Part shown: positions 47,101 to 58,749 of the stretch, piece after piece
Layout: each line of letters opens with the position of its first letter
Position numbering within the stretch: position 1 is the stretch's first letter
NCBI RefSeq assembly: GCF_037975245.1
Contig: NC_092564.1
Coordinates: forward strand, 12,300,484-12,364,483
Direction of reading: 5' to 3'
DNA length: 64,000 bases
DNA from: Apostichopus japonicus
Taxonomy: Eukaryota; Echinodermata; Holothuroidea; Aspidochirotida; Stichopodidae
Program-made: the position numbers and the translations under genes
Notes under the pieces: generated by a model
Database searches by the model: none
What the model was told of the DNA's origin: nothing
Seen by the model: only the letters and a program-made list of their open reading frames with translations

Positions 47101-50100
47101 TCCTATAGCCAAGCCATCCATGAAGTTATGAATGGAGTCACCAACCAAAACAATCACAGAAGACGAGTTCATACCTGAAAACAAAATGGCAAAATGCATC
47201 GGATACATCATCCGTTTCTCATTGATATTAATAACCACTGCTTACGATGTAACAAGTCGACGAAAATTTTCAATATTTATCTTTACGGAAATGCAAATAT
47301 TGAATTTACATTTTGTAAAATTGTGCCAAATTGTCCGTTTCCTTCTTTTAATTTGGTCACTTGGACTCTTGAACTAGTTTAGAGACCAGACAACTGAACC
47401 GAACACAGTAATCATTCAACAGTATGAATGAAAGCGCTTAAAAACCATTTTCTTCAACGCCATACAATTACTTTTGCTAAATGTAAATTTGGTTGCTAAC
47501 GTCAACACAAAAACCGCCAAGACTAAGGGACCTGTTATCAATGACATTTTTTCAGTAATGCAACACTTCTGCGTTTTCAGGGATAATGAGGGGGGGGGGG
47601 GAGAGTCGAAGTTGTAAAAAGTAAAATAAATTGCCCATGGAATTTTTGTTTTTGATACCTTAGTGACGTATTAATGTGGGGTATAATGTTATGCACTCCA
47701 CCACACACATATCATCCAATCCTGTTTTCATTTATATTAGCTACAACCAATGACATTTCACATCATTCGAACCCTTTGTCTTGACAACCGATGTTTATTA
47801 TTCTCTATTGTTTGACAACTGGTGACAGTAATTTCTTTTGTCCCAATGTCACCAATTGTGACGCTTAGACATGCCCACCCACACACACACACACGCACAC
47901 TTACATCATAAAAGAACATATTAAAGGAAGAAACACCAGGAGATCCTTTGGCAGTTAAAAGGTGTCTATGCTCTTTAATATTAATTTAAACAAGTATGCT
48001 CACATTCTCCCCGTTATTGATTTAAATATTGAGACAAGAAATATACCTCGTCAGAAAACTAGATCAGTGTATATGGAATTAGAAGTTACCGCTTGTTTAA
48101 GTAAGTGCAAATAAAGACGAGAGTAGTTGACAAATATTATCTGTTAGGCTTGTACTTTTCAAAAGTGTTGACATAAAAAAGCACTGTTTTATAAGACTTT
48201 CTTCAAGTAAGACATTTTTGATTTCGGGAATTAACATCTGCTTTCTGCATCGTGGATTAAAACGTTGGATAATTTTATCACGGGGGTGGCGTTGGGGAAT
48301 CCGGTCAAATGGGGAGGGGGTGGTGACGAGTTACCTTGACAGAAAGAGCAAGAGGATTCATTTGTTTCTTCCGGCTCCATTAGCAGCTGGTCCATGATTT
48401 TACTCTGTTGAGATAAAACATCATCCACAAAGAATAGTGTGTATGCGCGTATGATGTAACGTCACGCATGGTATAACTTATCACAACGCATAAATACGCG
48501 ACGACACGCGTGACAGTGTTTCATTGGTTTATCGATAAATGCAATCACCAGTTACCCCCCCCCCCCCCCATAAACACACACACGCCACTCCCAAGCCTAC
48601 TCACACCTGCACACTATTGCCAGATAATTACACCAATTCGAGGAAAAGTACAAATTTCATTATACTTGCACCATTTCGAGGTAAAGTACAAATTTCATGA
48701 AGGTGCCAATGTACTAATATTTTTTAATGGTTCTGGTGGGAAGGGAAAGGTTGCTATCAAACCAGAAAATCTTTTACTTTTGAAAATAAAAATTAACACT
48801 GAATTGCTACTCAGTAACAAAGCGCGGATGGATGTAAGAACAGTCCAAAATGAAGTTGATTATGTCATTATCCTGCAATTAGTGACTGGTAATTTACTAA
48901 CGCCTTAATAACAATAACCTAGTTCGTGTAGCAATTACGTATAAATTAAACTACGAATGTATGTATATATCCCGTGCTACAACATAGTAATCTAGTAAGG
49001 CAAAGTGAATTTTGCTCGAGGTTAATTGGTGACAAATAACTCGAAAAACTTATCAGTCCGTTTTCACGTTTTATAAGAATAACCATAAATTGTGCTAATT
49101 ATGCATAAATAAACAGTTTGAGCTTAACCATGAATAAACATTTCTGCTTAGAACATGAATAAACAATTTTTTAACTGCGTGCTTAAATGACCCAATTTTT
49201 CATCATCCCCGCTTGGAAATATCCATATGAAACGCTCTTGTTAGTGAAGGCTATATATATGCTTATATGAATTGTGTTCTTTTGAAGATGAAATGCACTC
49301 TCAATCTGATATGTTCTTACAATTGAGCGTAATTTTGATAAACAAAATATGTTTAAATATGTAAATACATTCAGAGGAGTAAATATGAAATGTTGGATAC
49401 AATCACAGCTGTACATAGATATGTGCAAGGTATACAGAAATGCTTGTAATATAACGCATTTATTTTATTTAAATCACTTTTTAGGGAAGAACCAACGTAC
49501 GTTTGTACTGACCTGGTTATCATTTTGGTTGTTCTGAGATGTATTCACGGCGTTGTCCTGTATAAGAATAATATAATAGTAATTTAATTCAAAATATGGT
49601 GGCAAGGAGTTTCCTCGTTTACTTCAAAGCATATAGATATAAGCCACTACACACACACCAAAAAAAAACGATGTTAAAATGGGGAGCGGTGGAAATTGAG
49701 GTGGCCCTTAACGAGAAAAGTTGCGTATCCTAAAACATACAATGTACTTGAATTTGGTCCTATATATAAAAAAAAAATCTCACTCCCCACGCCTCCGCCA
49801 CCCACACTCCCAACCCCACCCACCCAACCACCCACACAAACCCGCGCCTTAAATATTAAGTCTGACTGCACATCTGCCTAATACTACCCATCCCTCTTCG
49901 CCATTCTGTTAAACTTTTGTTTCCATGGTTATTTATGAATTAATCATCAAATCAAGTTTAGTCTGAACTGTACGTTGATTTAAATTGCACGACGTTTTGA
50001 ACATTAACGTTTGTCGCTTTAAGATTCTGCTATTATGAACTGTTTTGTCATCCTTGTGAACGTTTTCTCCTCAAAACATACAGGGTCACAAAAATATGGT

Positions 50101-53100
50101 GGCAGTATACCAAAACTTACATAACCGTTCACTCTATTTCCAAGCCCTTGTTCGCAAGATTCATTCTTTGGTTTTTGCTTGGCCGACATCATCTTCAATA
50201 TTTTCTCTACCAGGATACAGCAGTAGATGGTAAGAATAGTAGCTAATAACTTATACACGAAGCTTCCATAACCAAGGTGTGTTGTGTTGGTTAGTGTGCT
50301 GCTACGTGCGTGGGAGTAGAGCCCGAGAGACTGAAATGATAAACACAAAATCAAAGAACATCATAAATACCAACAGCAACAATAACCACAAAATAATAGT
50401 TGTGAAGATGACTTTGGAAAACTTCTCTCTACAGAGTCCAAAAGGGACGGAAATTCTATCAAGAGGGGCGGGGGTATTCACAAGCAAAGGTGATATTCAG
50501 GGGTAGTTACTAAACCGTCTAAATCAGTGACTTGCGCCAAAGCCTCAACCCCCTTTTTTTCTGATGATAACTATAACCCGACTTTTCAAGACTAAAAAAA
50601 GAAAAATCCAGATTTAATGCCATTTTAAATTTACGAAAGACTATGACTGTGAATCAAAATGAACAAGGTTACAATAGACGGTGGAGTAACCCCGCTGACT
50701 CTAATAAAAACAACAGAAATGCTTCAGAGACGCGCGCGCGTTTGGTATTTTATTCATTAGATCAGCGCTTAAAGCTTAGATCGATCAAGCAACATTGTTT
50801 TTTTTTAAATTTATTTTGAAAGTAACAGATTCCTTTTTCTTAAATCTACTAAAAAAACACAGTTCTTGTTTATTCCTACAAGTCATCCATCACGCAAATC
50901 CATTCCCATTCCTGTGCTTAGCGTAATTCTTTCTTTCGTCAAGTTAGAATAAAAAGAAATGACGAATTAGGTCGGATACCTAGTGATATAAAATGACAAA
51001 ATATCACATAAAGATATAAAAAACACAAATAATAATAATAAGTAACAAAAAAAAACACAAGTTACTGTGTTGCTCTTTGGGCTCGTCACATCCAAATGTC
51101 AATAGCATTCTAGCTAATAAAATCGTGCCCTCTGGCCATTCTAGCAAATAACACCTTCTACGTTTGCGTGGTTAAAGAGTGATTGGTGACCATTACTGAC
51201 GTGATAAATTGTGTTAGGATTTTTTTTCACATAATAAACTTTCCATTCCTTTTCATCCTATGTATTTGTGTCTTTATTTGTTATCCACTCTCTGCAGGTT
51301 TCCGTAAGAATTGGTTAGACATTACGTTGCATGTGTATTAATTTCTGTTCAATTACTGTTCTATATTAATCGACATTATACGTTACACCTTTCTTTAGTC
51401 GACTTGGTTTGTGTCGTTATAAGGTCTTACAGAGGATGTAGTTAATTTCAGATAACGTAAAAGGATGTGGTGAGAGTAGGGGCCAATGAATAACGTTTTT
51501 AACAAGAAGCAATCAATTGCATTCAGGAAGTGCGTCACCTACCTCTGGCAAGAGATGAAAAAATGCATCACCCGAGAGGGTGCTAATAGCTAAAGCTATT
51601 AGGAAATGCATCAGGGAGTTAAACACACTGGAACCGGAGCAAGGAATCACGAGAATAGCCAACAGAGAACATAGTGAAATGATGAGTACGGCTAAGGTAC
51701 CCCAAAGGTAAACTATGGATACAGATGTCAAAAGAAGAGAGAATAAATTAAAAATTAGAATTAATTAATTAATAAAAATTAAATTAAAAAGTTTGTTTTG
51801 ATTATAGATTAACCAAGAGCAATGATACAAGAAGAAAATGAGTTAAACAAGTTCAGTTACATCTAACAAAATAGCTAAACGATGACGTCATAATTTATGC
51901 ATAAATTTAGGACCTGCCACTATAGTTTATCAATGTTGCAAATCTTTAGGTTTTTACTCAAATCCTTATCGAATGTAGAACACGGAAATTTGAATGCCAA
52001 ATTTAATTTATGCCATTTATATGACCAAAAAACCGAAAATTTAAATATGTTCATAATTGTGTATGTTTTAATTTAATTTTCAATTTATTCTTTAAAATGA
52101 CCTCTAGCCGCTAGATCAAGAAATCTAACAAAACTGCGTAGTATTACTAATTGTATGAATTTTAAGACACGTCTCTAATTGCTTTTACTAAATGACGGTT
52201 AACGAGCAAGTAATAAATTAATATAATTCGACTGTTAAGACTTCTTTGCCAAGACATGCAATTTTTTTTAGATAAAAATTCATAACTCAAAAGAGAGTAC
52301 ATACAGTGGCGTAGGAATGTACTTTTGAGTGGGGGGCTGAAGACTGATGGCCGGCCTGGGGGAGGGGTCTAAGGGGAGGGGACACCCCCTCCCCTTTGGA
52401 ATTTTTTGCATTTCCAGGTGGCCTCAGATGCAATTTGGTGCAATATAGCACACTTCAACACCCACTCCATTTTGTAAAGAATTTTGCATTTTCACCCGGC
52501 CTTAGATGCAATTTGGTGCTTAAAATGAGATTTTTTTCTCATTTGGAAATGAAAAAGGGGTTTTCTGACTTGCGGAGCGGGGGGGGGGGGGCGGAACGAT
52601 ACTTCCGCCCCCCATATTTTTCACTGGGGGGCTGGCGCCCCCAGCCCCCCCGGTCCCTACGCCCTTGAGTACATAAGTTACACACAAAAAACACAGTACT
52701 CTGTAAATCAAGAAAAATCCTTTCAGCTTTTTAGGTTGACCTGTCTTATTCATTGAAAGACATGTAAAGCTGTATACGTTACGCTATTTAAGAAACCTGC
52801 ACACAAATGAAAAAGAAGTATTGCAAGATATTTTTCCAGATATGAAAAAAAGGCAAATATGTTCTGAATATAAAGAGATATTGATATACATCTTCGGCAA
52901 CTCATATTGGCGAACCCGATATTATTGATATCCTATCATTTTTTGGGGGGGTACAATTCTTGGTTTTTTATTACTCCTCGGTTTCGACTTGAGGAAAAAG
53001 TTGATTCTTTAGAAAAATGACCAATCGTGTATAATGCTTCTCTTCTTGGTTCTGTTTCTATGTTCTGACATGCTTGATATAGAGTAACTAAAATCCAAGA

Positions 53101-56100
53101 AAGATTGAATAAACCATTTCTCACACCCCACCCCTCGCCAATCACCCACTCTCGTCCCATCGCCACCTTTATTCCCCTGTTGATGAATGGCACAAGATTA
53201 ACGCAGGATAAACAAGTTGCAATCTGGTACAAGTTCCACCTTCATTTCTTGACTTTTTAAACAAAGAAAAGTTATTGCTCTACCAGTCTCATCCCAGCTT
53301 CATTCCTGTCTCATCAAATTGTTACCTTTATCCTTTCAATTTCTGTTTCTACATTCTACATAACCCAAAAGAGAGTACCTAATTTACACATTTTACAGGT
53401 TCGTGAATCAAAGCAGAGTAGTGGTAAAACTAGCCACCTTGCCCCGAGCGCACCACCAGCTCCCCCAGCTTTCAGTCACTCCTCTCCCACCCCCCCCCCC
53501 CTACCACCACCATACCACCCATTCCAGTCTTATCCCATCTTCAGATCGAACTTAGGTTTCATCGCAGTTCAGAAATGAGGTGGGGGAGAGGGAGGGAAGG
53601 GGGAAGTATTTAAGTCACGATAACTTACCATCAGACAATTCTGTGTTCACCCGTCGTTGTTCGATATTTTGACAGGCTTCACTTGACAATTGTTGAATCA
53701 GAGAAGGACAGAGACGGGAGAATTCCTCTCGGTCTAATCCAACTTCAGGATCAACCCCAAAAATACCGAAGAGTTCATCCGCTGAATAACACTAATACCA
53801 AAGACAAGAGAGAACACATGGTCAGGGTTTTACCAATCTTACAATATAAAGCTCACTCAGACATCGCTCCATGGGGCTATAACTGAGTCTGAAAGCATAA
53901 AGCGATTATACACCAAAGTTTGATGCTGTCATACCAATATTGATTATGTAATCATATACGGTTGAGCTCTTTGGTAACTAAGTATTCTCGACTAAATCTT
54001 AAATTGATGACAAACTCCTCCGTTTGGGTTTAACCATTGGAATCCAATTCATGTTTCGTTTTACATATAAGTGAAATCATCATTATATAAACTAGTATCA
54101 TCAATACCCCAATGATGATAATGTTAGTCTTACCTCATTTCCAGCAAACTCTGCCTCAAGATGAAGATCCCTTTTCCTCCTATGTCTCTCTTCCAAATCC
54201 TCTATCGATCGCGCATGCCTGTTTGCTTCAAGTCGCCTAGGGGTGGATGTATGGTTCGTTGATGTTTGGTTCGTTCCATTACCACCGACTGGAGTGGTCA
54301 TAGTCGGAACCATTACGGTGGTATTGTAGCTCTCTGTTGAGTTAATGGTTGTATTGGTTGTCATGGTTGTATTGGTTGTCATGGTTGTCATGGTTGTCAT
54401 GGTTGTCATGGTAACGTTTAGTGTAGGGGCGATCGTTCCTTCGAATGAAATATTCACTTTTGGTTGAATGGTTGTTGTCACGGTAACATTATTGTCCTCG
54501 TGTTCGACGTGCTTCTCTTCGAGACCAATGTCTTTCATAAGCTTCATGAAATCTACAACAACAAAAAAAGGTAAAAAAGAAGGGATAATTTTTTATAAGT
54601 ATGCCGCAAATATCGTGATAGTACGTAGATAAACGTCACCTATGAATACCAACGTTATATGTCCTTGACAACCAAACGTTTTTTTCTTTCTTTGAAATTT
54701 AGACGCCCAATCATAAAAAGCACTTTTAAGAAAAAACTGGGAAGAAAACATTACAAAGTTCAAGAGGGATACGAATAGTCTCGTCTGCAGGAGAGGAAAG
54801 TTAAAATATGTGTTTTAGCTTATGTAGAGCTACATTTGGTAAATAGTTAGTTATTTTCTAAGTAAATAGAATGATTAAGCTCACTTTACGTATTGTAATA
54901 AAACTTAAACTCCATACGCATTTAGGTCAAAAGTCGGTTTCATTTGGGTGGGGGGGGGGGGGCTTATCTCGTTTACATCATAATGTTACCAGGATTAGTT
55001 TACAAAGGACATCTTGAAAGACAATGGATTCTACCACAGCACAGGCGGAGTACGTGTTGTATGTACGGTGACGTCATAAGAAAGCGATGACATTTGACCT
55101 GTACACTTACCTTCCATCATCATCACACCGTCGATCGTACCGTAAGTAACAAATAAATCGTCGATGAAGAAAATAGGTTCAACGAGTTGAGATTCTCCGA
55201 TACAGTGCCCTTGAAGTATATGGTGAATCAGATAGGCGAATGTTACCTCCATACCGGCAAGGTCAGCGTTATTGGTCGGTATACCGGCATCTTCAAAGAG
55301 CGACTCTGCCGTGAAGCACTTTAAGACGAATTAGACAAAGAAAAAAAATCAGGTACATGTCTATTAATCGTACCGAAACAAAACCAGGTCGGGTGGAACT
55401 ATTTCCCCGCGCTCTCAAGCTGACCAGCAATCAGTTTTTCATGGTATACCGCCCTCATTTTCTAAATCAACTTATAGATATCAGGGTATACCGCGATTAG
55501 TATTTGCTGACAACTTACTGAGGAAAAAAAATGTTGAAAAGAAAAATGAAAATGAAAGTGATGGATTGGTCCAAAAATAGTGCAAACTTTGCTAATAAAT
55601 TCTTTCCGGTGGAAAGTAAACCGATAAACGGATCTCTAACCCTTGAAAACTAAACCGGTAGCTCTTTATAGCCTAGTATCACCGGGGAGCAGTTACTATA
55701 AGCTCAATTTGTTTAGTTTAGTCATTCTCCGGCCATCATTTATCCCACACCATATTGACATCCTTATGGGCAGTGGACTACAACGTTTTCTTACAAAACC
55801 TGTCAAACTGAATTTTATTAATTAAGACGCTTTTGTGTATAAAACTGTCAAGTGAATTGATGAATCAACAGGAGACACGAAACGAAGCTAAATTTAGTCC
55901 GGAAAAACTGTTATGACTAAGTTATAACTAAACGTTGATGAGGAACGGATCAAGCTATATTTAGCGGGAAAGACCGTCCATCAATGTTTTTATACTACAT
56001 TAACATTTTTCTGCTAGAACTTTATGAGAAACCTTGTACGTTTTATAACCGGTGTTTTTTTTTTTTTTTTTTAAATACGTGTCTTTATATTTGGAATTTG

Positions 56101-58646
56101 TATCAGCATTAAAGTAGTTTGTATATCAAGCAATGAAAGTAAAACAAAGTGTGTTAGGAAGAGAGAACAGTATCATTCTAAATTCAGCATAAATGTTCTA
56201 AATAGTTCTGTTAAAGCTGAAATGTTTACAAAGGACCTTCGTAACCATGCCACACGAAGAGGACGATTTTCTGTCATAGTTTCCTCCGCCTCTGATTATA
56301 GGTATCAAAAGACAATATGAGGATGAAATAGATGAGGAACATTAAGACTTCGGCTGGAGCTTTCCCTCTTCCTGTAAGCCAGAAAATTATTTAAAATCTA
56401 CAGTTTTATATCAATGACTTTGCGTCAGTCATTTGATCGCGCGGACGTAAAATGATGGTCCTCATAATGATCATACAGAGGTTTCGATAGTCAGGTTGGG
56501 CCCTAGGGACAATTATGTCACCCTTACCCCTCCCCCTTCACTCCCCCTTTGCCCTTGCACTCTCAATTGTTTTCAGTAAGTAAATTATGAAAATGATATA
56601 AAGTTCTTTTACTTCCCGGGGGCGGAGCGGTAAAACCACTGCCTTTTCGTGAGGCCTTTGACCATTCAATCGATTTCACTGTAGACTTCGGAGAGGAAGT
56701 GAAAAACTTGATTAAGGTGTGAAAGCTTCACGTTTTTCAATCTATATGGCGTTGTGCGATTGGAGACAAACTTGCTACCCTCATTATATATCAGACGCAA
56801 ATAAAAGGACGTCATAATGACATAATGGTGACATTTTAGGGACTCCATGTCGACATTACTGGAGGAATAAAAGAGACATTATCTGGTTTTAGCTTACCTC
56901 ATATTGCGTCAGAGGTTGATAAGTCTCGTTTAATTTCTCAACAATCGCGTTTAGTTGCTGGATTGAGAATGTTTCACAAGGTACACCAACCACGGGAGAT
57001 GTTTCTTCTGATCCGAGATTACAAACTGTTTCGACGATATCTTCATAACTTGTTGAATTCAGTCCATCAGTCGAACTATTGCAAGTTACATTCAAATCCT
57101 GTGCATAGTATATCAGTATCAACGCGGCTTGTCCCAGTTGTTCGATGTCTCGCACAACTGGTTCATTCTGATTGGTACCGTTGACTCCTAAGGTAGAAAC
57201 CAACTTCTCGGTAGTTAAGCACTGTCAAATGAAAATGAAAAACCAAATATGCTAGAAAATATCAAATAAAGGACACTTGTGCTGGAAGGTCAAAACTTGT
57301 TTACTCCGTCACCTTCATCTGTTCATGTCGGTCTTCCTCACTGAGACATATCATGGGGAGGGGAGGGGGAGGGGGAAGGGGGAGGGGACCAACACCGGGA
57401 ATTCCCCTTCTGAAGATCCGACATGGTCTATAGTAAAACTCTTACGGGCTTACAGAACCAGGTTCAAGGGCATAGGAACCGGGGGGCTGGGGGCGCCAGC
57501 CCTCCAGTGAAAAATATGGAGGGGCGGAAGTATCATTCCGCCCCCCCCCCCCCCGCTTCGCAAGTCAGAAAACCCCTTTTTCCAAATGAGAAAAAAATCT
57601 CATTTGGAGCACCAAATTGCATCTAAGGCCAGGTGAAAATGCAAAATTATTTACAAAATGGAGTGGGTGTTGAAGTGTGCTATATTGCACCAAATTGCAT
57701 CTGAGGCCACCTGGAAATGCAAACAAATTCCAAAGGGGAGGGGGACACCCCCTCCCCTTTGGTCACACGGTCGAAATATTGACATAAATTATATGAAATA
57801 TCTGGATGAAAAAGTAGAATTGCAACGATTCCAAGGTATGTTAAGAGACAGTCGAAATATCGTATATTGTGGAAGTTGCACACAGGCGAAATGATGGTAT
57901 ATTTTGTCCATATACCGAGGAACAAGTTCAAATGTCGACGAAAGAATTTTTTAGAAATAATAGTATTTAACAAACAAAAAAACTGCGGGATTTATATCGT
58001 AAAACAGTTTAACAAATTTGAAATACAAATCACAAATCGATGCCCAATTCAGTGACTTTTCATGCTCCTATATATAGCATATGGATATACCGTTGGCTAC
58101 TGTATTTTCTACCGCTAATTGGCTAGGTGCGGTGATACATACAGTCAAGACTAGTAGCATCCGGGTTCCTGACAAGATTGATGGTCAATCCATTTCTTCA
58201 AATGTCTAGGAATTTATGTTTCTTCATTTATGTTTACATTTCTTCTTTTAACTTTCCGAAACGTTGTTTTTCAGTTTATTCTCTCCTTCTTGACCTGTAG
58301 GGATGAGAGCTTGGGGAGGGGAGGCTCCGGGAGGAGGGGTAAGGGGGGGGGTGAGGTTGGCGGGTGTAGATTCCTAATGATACATAAAACATACCTCATA
58401 ACATGTGCTGGCACCGACAATATCTTGACAGGCCATTCGATCCATAAAGACGTCTATCATAAGTTGAATTTGTCCCATGTTGATGAAAGATCCAAATATA
58501 TCTTCATCCAAAGCGTGTAGGTAATCCGTAGCCTCCTGGAATGGGTCAGTCGCGGACCCCATCACCACCATTTCAGATGCTCCCATTTTCGGAAAGAAAG
58601 CCCCAAGAAATCCTAAAAGAATTACTAAGAAATATCTAGTCCTCAT
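43982..58646 (-). CDS. slc39a: ZIP zinc transporter, SLC39A4/8/12/14 group (12 exons)
   Basis: Joined exons (high to low): 58395-58646, 56898-57221, 55111-55318, 54134-54552, 53629-53791, 51543-51712, 50121-50330, 49513-49557, 48335-48404, 47022-47174, 46087-46274, 43982-44131. Total 2352 nt, 783 residues, all borders GT/AG and in phase. A signal peptide is followed by a long ectodomain (to about residue 455) that ends in a Cys-Pro-Ser-Leu-Ile-Gln-Gln segment like the PAL-motif region of ZIP4-type ectodomains. Eight membrane segments follow. Segment 4 has His636-Asn-Phe-Met-Asp640-Gly and segment 5 has His665-Glu-Val-Pro-His-Glu-Leu-Gly-Asp673, the paired metal-site motifs of LIV-1 ZIP proteins. 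His665 matches ZIP4/ZIP12, whereas ZIP8/ZIP14 have Glu there. The expected role is zinc import into the cytosol across the plasma membrane. It is longer than human ZIP4, mainly in the ectodomain. Confidence 0.93.
44132..46086. other. ZIP intron 11, 2 kb
   Basis: No gene seen. Contains poly-C and poly-G runs (44361-44372, 45069-45085) and a pyrimidine-rich block at 45541-45765. Confidence 0.6.
46087..46274 (-). CDS. slc39a: ZIP gene exon 11: membrane segments 6 and 7
   Basis: Acceptor AATTTAAG, donor GTAAGT. Continues the motif with Asp-Phe-Ala-Val-Phe and encodes two helices, ending FFLYISFIDL as ZIP segment 7 does. Confidence 0.93.
46435..46677 (+). mobile_element. tRNA-derived SINE, copy 2
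   Basis: A box 46441-46459, B box 46486-46498, a body matching the copy at 43283-43531, and a (CATA)n tail at about 46660-46677. It lies in ZIP intron 10, antisense to the gene. Confidence 0.88.
47022..47174 (-). CDS. slc39a: ZIP gene exon 10: membrane segments 4 and 5, metal site
   Basis: Acceptor TGTTTTCAG, donor GTGAGC. Contains GDSIHNFMDGLAIG (segment 4) and FCHEVPHELG (segment 5), the two ZIP metal-binding motifs. Confidence 0.96.
48335..48404 (-). CDS. slc39a: ZIP gene exon 9: cytoplasmic loop
   Basis: 70 nt between CTCAACAG and GTAACT. Acidic with three cysteine/serine-rich residues near the end (SSCSFCQ). Phase 0 in, phase 1 out. Confidence 0.8.
48631..48698. repeat. Two-copy tandem duplication, 38-bp period
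   Basis: CACCAATTCGAGGAAAAGTA and CACCATTTCGAGGTAAAGTA, each followed by CAAATTTCAT. Confidence 0.75.
49513..49557 (-). CDS. slc39a: ZIP gene exon 8: small loop exon
   Basis: 45 nt, DNAVNTSQNNQNDNQ, between TTATACAG and GTCAGT. In phase on both sides, so it could be an alternative cassette. Asn/Gln-rich, in the cytoplasmic loop between segments 3 and 4. Confidence 0.75.
50121..50330 (-). CDS. slc39a: ZIP gene exon 7: membrane segment 3 and loop
   Basis: Acceptor TCATTTCAG, donor GTAAGT, 70 codons. Begins Ser-Leu-Gly-Leu-Tyr-Ser-His, then helix YGSFVYKLLATILTIYCCIL, then a Lys-rich cytoplasmic start. Confidence 0.9.
51543..51712 (-). CDS. slc39a: ZIP gene exon 6: membrane segments 1 and 2
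   Basis: Acceptor TATCCATAG, donor GTAGGT. Encodes VYLWGTLAVLIISLCSLLAI (segment 1) and a second helix ending Gly-Asp-Ala-Phe-Phe-His-Leu-Leu-Pro-Glu, typical of ZIP segment 2. Confidence 0.92.
52304..52666 (+). mobile_element. hAT-like MITE, complete copy A (363 bp)
   Basis: Starts CAGTGGCGTAGGAATG and ends GTCCCTACGCCCTTG, flanked by perfect 8-bp direct repeats AGTACATA (52296-52303 and 52667-52674). The 8-bp duplication and CAGTGG-type ends fit hAT elements. The interior has GC-rich palindromes and poly-G. It lies in ZIP intron 5. Open frames in it are not genes. Confidence 0.88.
53629..53791 (-). CDS. slc39a: ZIP gene exon 5: juxtamembrane ectodomain with PAL-like motif
   Basis: Begins Cys-Tyr-Ser-Ala-Asp-Glu-Leu-Phe and contains SRLCPSLIQQLSSEAC. 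The Cys-Pro-Ser-Leu matches the position of Pro-Ala-Leu in ZIP4-group ectodomains. Acceptor TGGTATTAG, donor GTAAGT, phase 1 out. Confidence 0.88.
54134..54552 (-). CDS. slc39a: ZIP gene exon 4: Thr-rich linker and furin-type site
   Basis: Acceptor TTGTTGTTGTAG, donor GTAAGA. Contains a run of Met-Thr-Thr and Asn-Thr-Thr units encoded by a minisatellite (54345-54412), many sequons, and then Arg-His-Arg-Arg-Lys-Arg (54170-54187), a strong furin-type cleavage site. Likely a glycosylated, extended linker between ectodomain halves. Confidence 0.88.
55111..55318 (-). CDS. slc39a: ZIP gene exon 3: ectodomain repeat
   Basis: Begins Cys-Phe-Thr-Ala-Glu-Ser-Leu-Phe, like exons 2 and 5. 69 codons plus one base, donor GTAAGT. 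Mostly hydrophobic and acidic, ending in three methionines and Glu. Confidence 0.88.
56898..57221 (-). CDS. slc39a: ZIP gene exon 2: ectodomain repeat
   Basis: 108 codons between CATTTGACAG and GTAAGC. It begins Cys-Leu-Thr-Thr-Glu-Lys-Leu-Val, and has several N-glycosylation sequons (NGT, NVT, NSS, NST, NET) and four cysteines. Confidence 0.88.
57355..57390 (+). repeat. G-run block
   Basis: GGGGAGGGGAGGGGGAGGGG and following runs, quadruplex-prone, C-rich in the ZIP transcript. Confidence 0.65.
57465..57760 (-). mobile_element. hAT-like MITE, truncated copy B
   Basis: Minus-strand copy matching copies A and C from the CCCTTG end inward. It stops inside the GGGGAGGGGG/CCCCCTCCCC palindrome and lacks the CAGTGGCG end. 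It lies in ZIP intron 1. Confidence 0.8.
58395..58646 (-). CDS. slc39a: ZIP gene exon 1: signal peptide and first ectodomain part
   Basis: The start ATG at 58644-58646 begins MRTRYFLVILLGFLGAFFPK, a signal peptide. The upstream in-frame start at 58703 is TTG and was not used. It ends Ser-Thr-Cys-Tyr-Glu before GTATGT, phase 0. Confidence 0.88.
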
Positions 58647-58716
58647 CTTCGGACCTATTTTTTGTTTTCTATTCTTTTTTTGATCACAACAACACTGCAC
58701 CAAAGGGAATCAGAGC

Positions 58717-58725
58717 AAATATATA
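58717..58725 (-). promoter_or_regulatory. Candidate TATA box of the ZIP gene
   Basis: The minus strand reads CTATATATTTGC about 70 nt before the start codon, leaving room for a 5' UTR of some 40-50 nt. Prediction from sequence and spacing only. Confidence 0.35.
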
Positions 58726-58749
58726 GCTGATCAAGTTTAATGCTGTACG

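Noticed and set aside
52396-52668. Gly/Pro-rich frames here and at 57423-57626, 61494-61883
   Set aside because: They are translations of the hAT-like MITE copies.
56615-56660. tRNA-like A-box stretch (GGCGGAGCGGTAAAACCACT)
   Set aside because: Too short and without a B box; possibly a SINE remnant but not supportable.
58374-58703. Longer N-terminus for the ZIP protein starting at 58703
   Set aside because: The first codon there is TTG, and the true ATG at 58644-58646 leads directly into a signal peptide.
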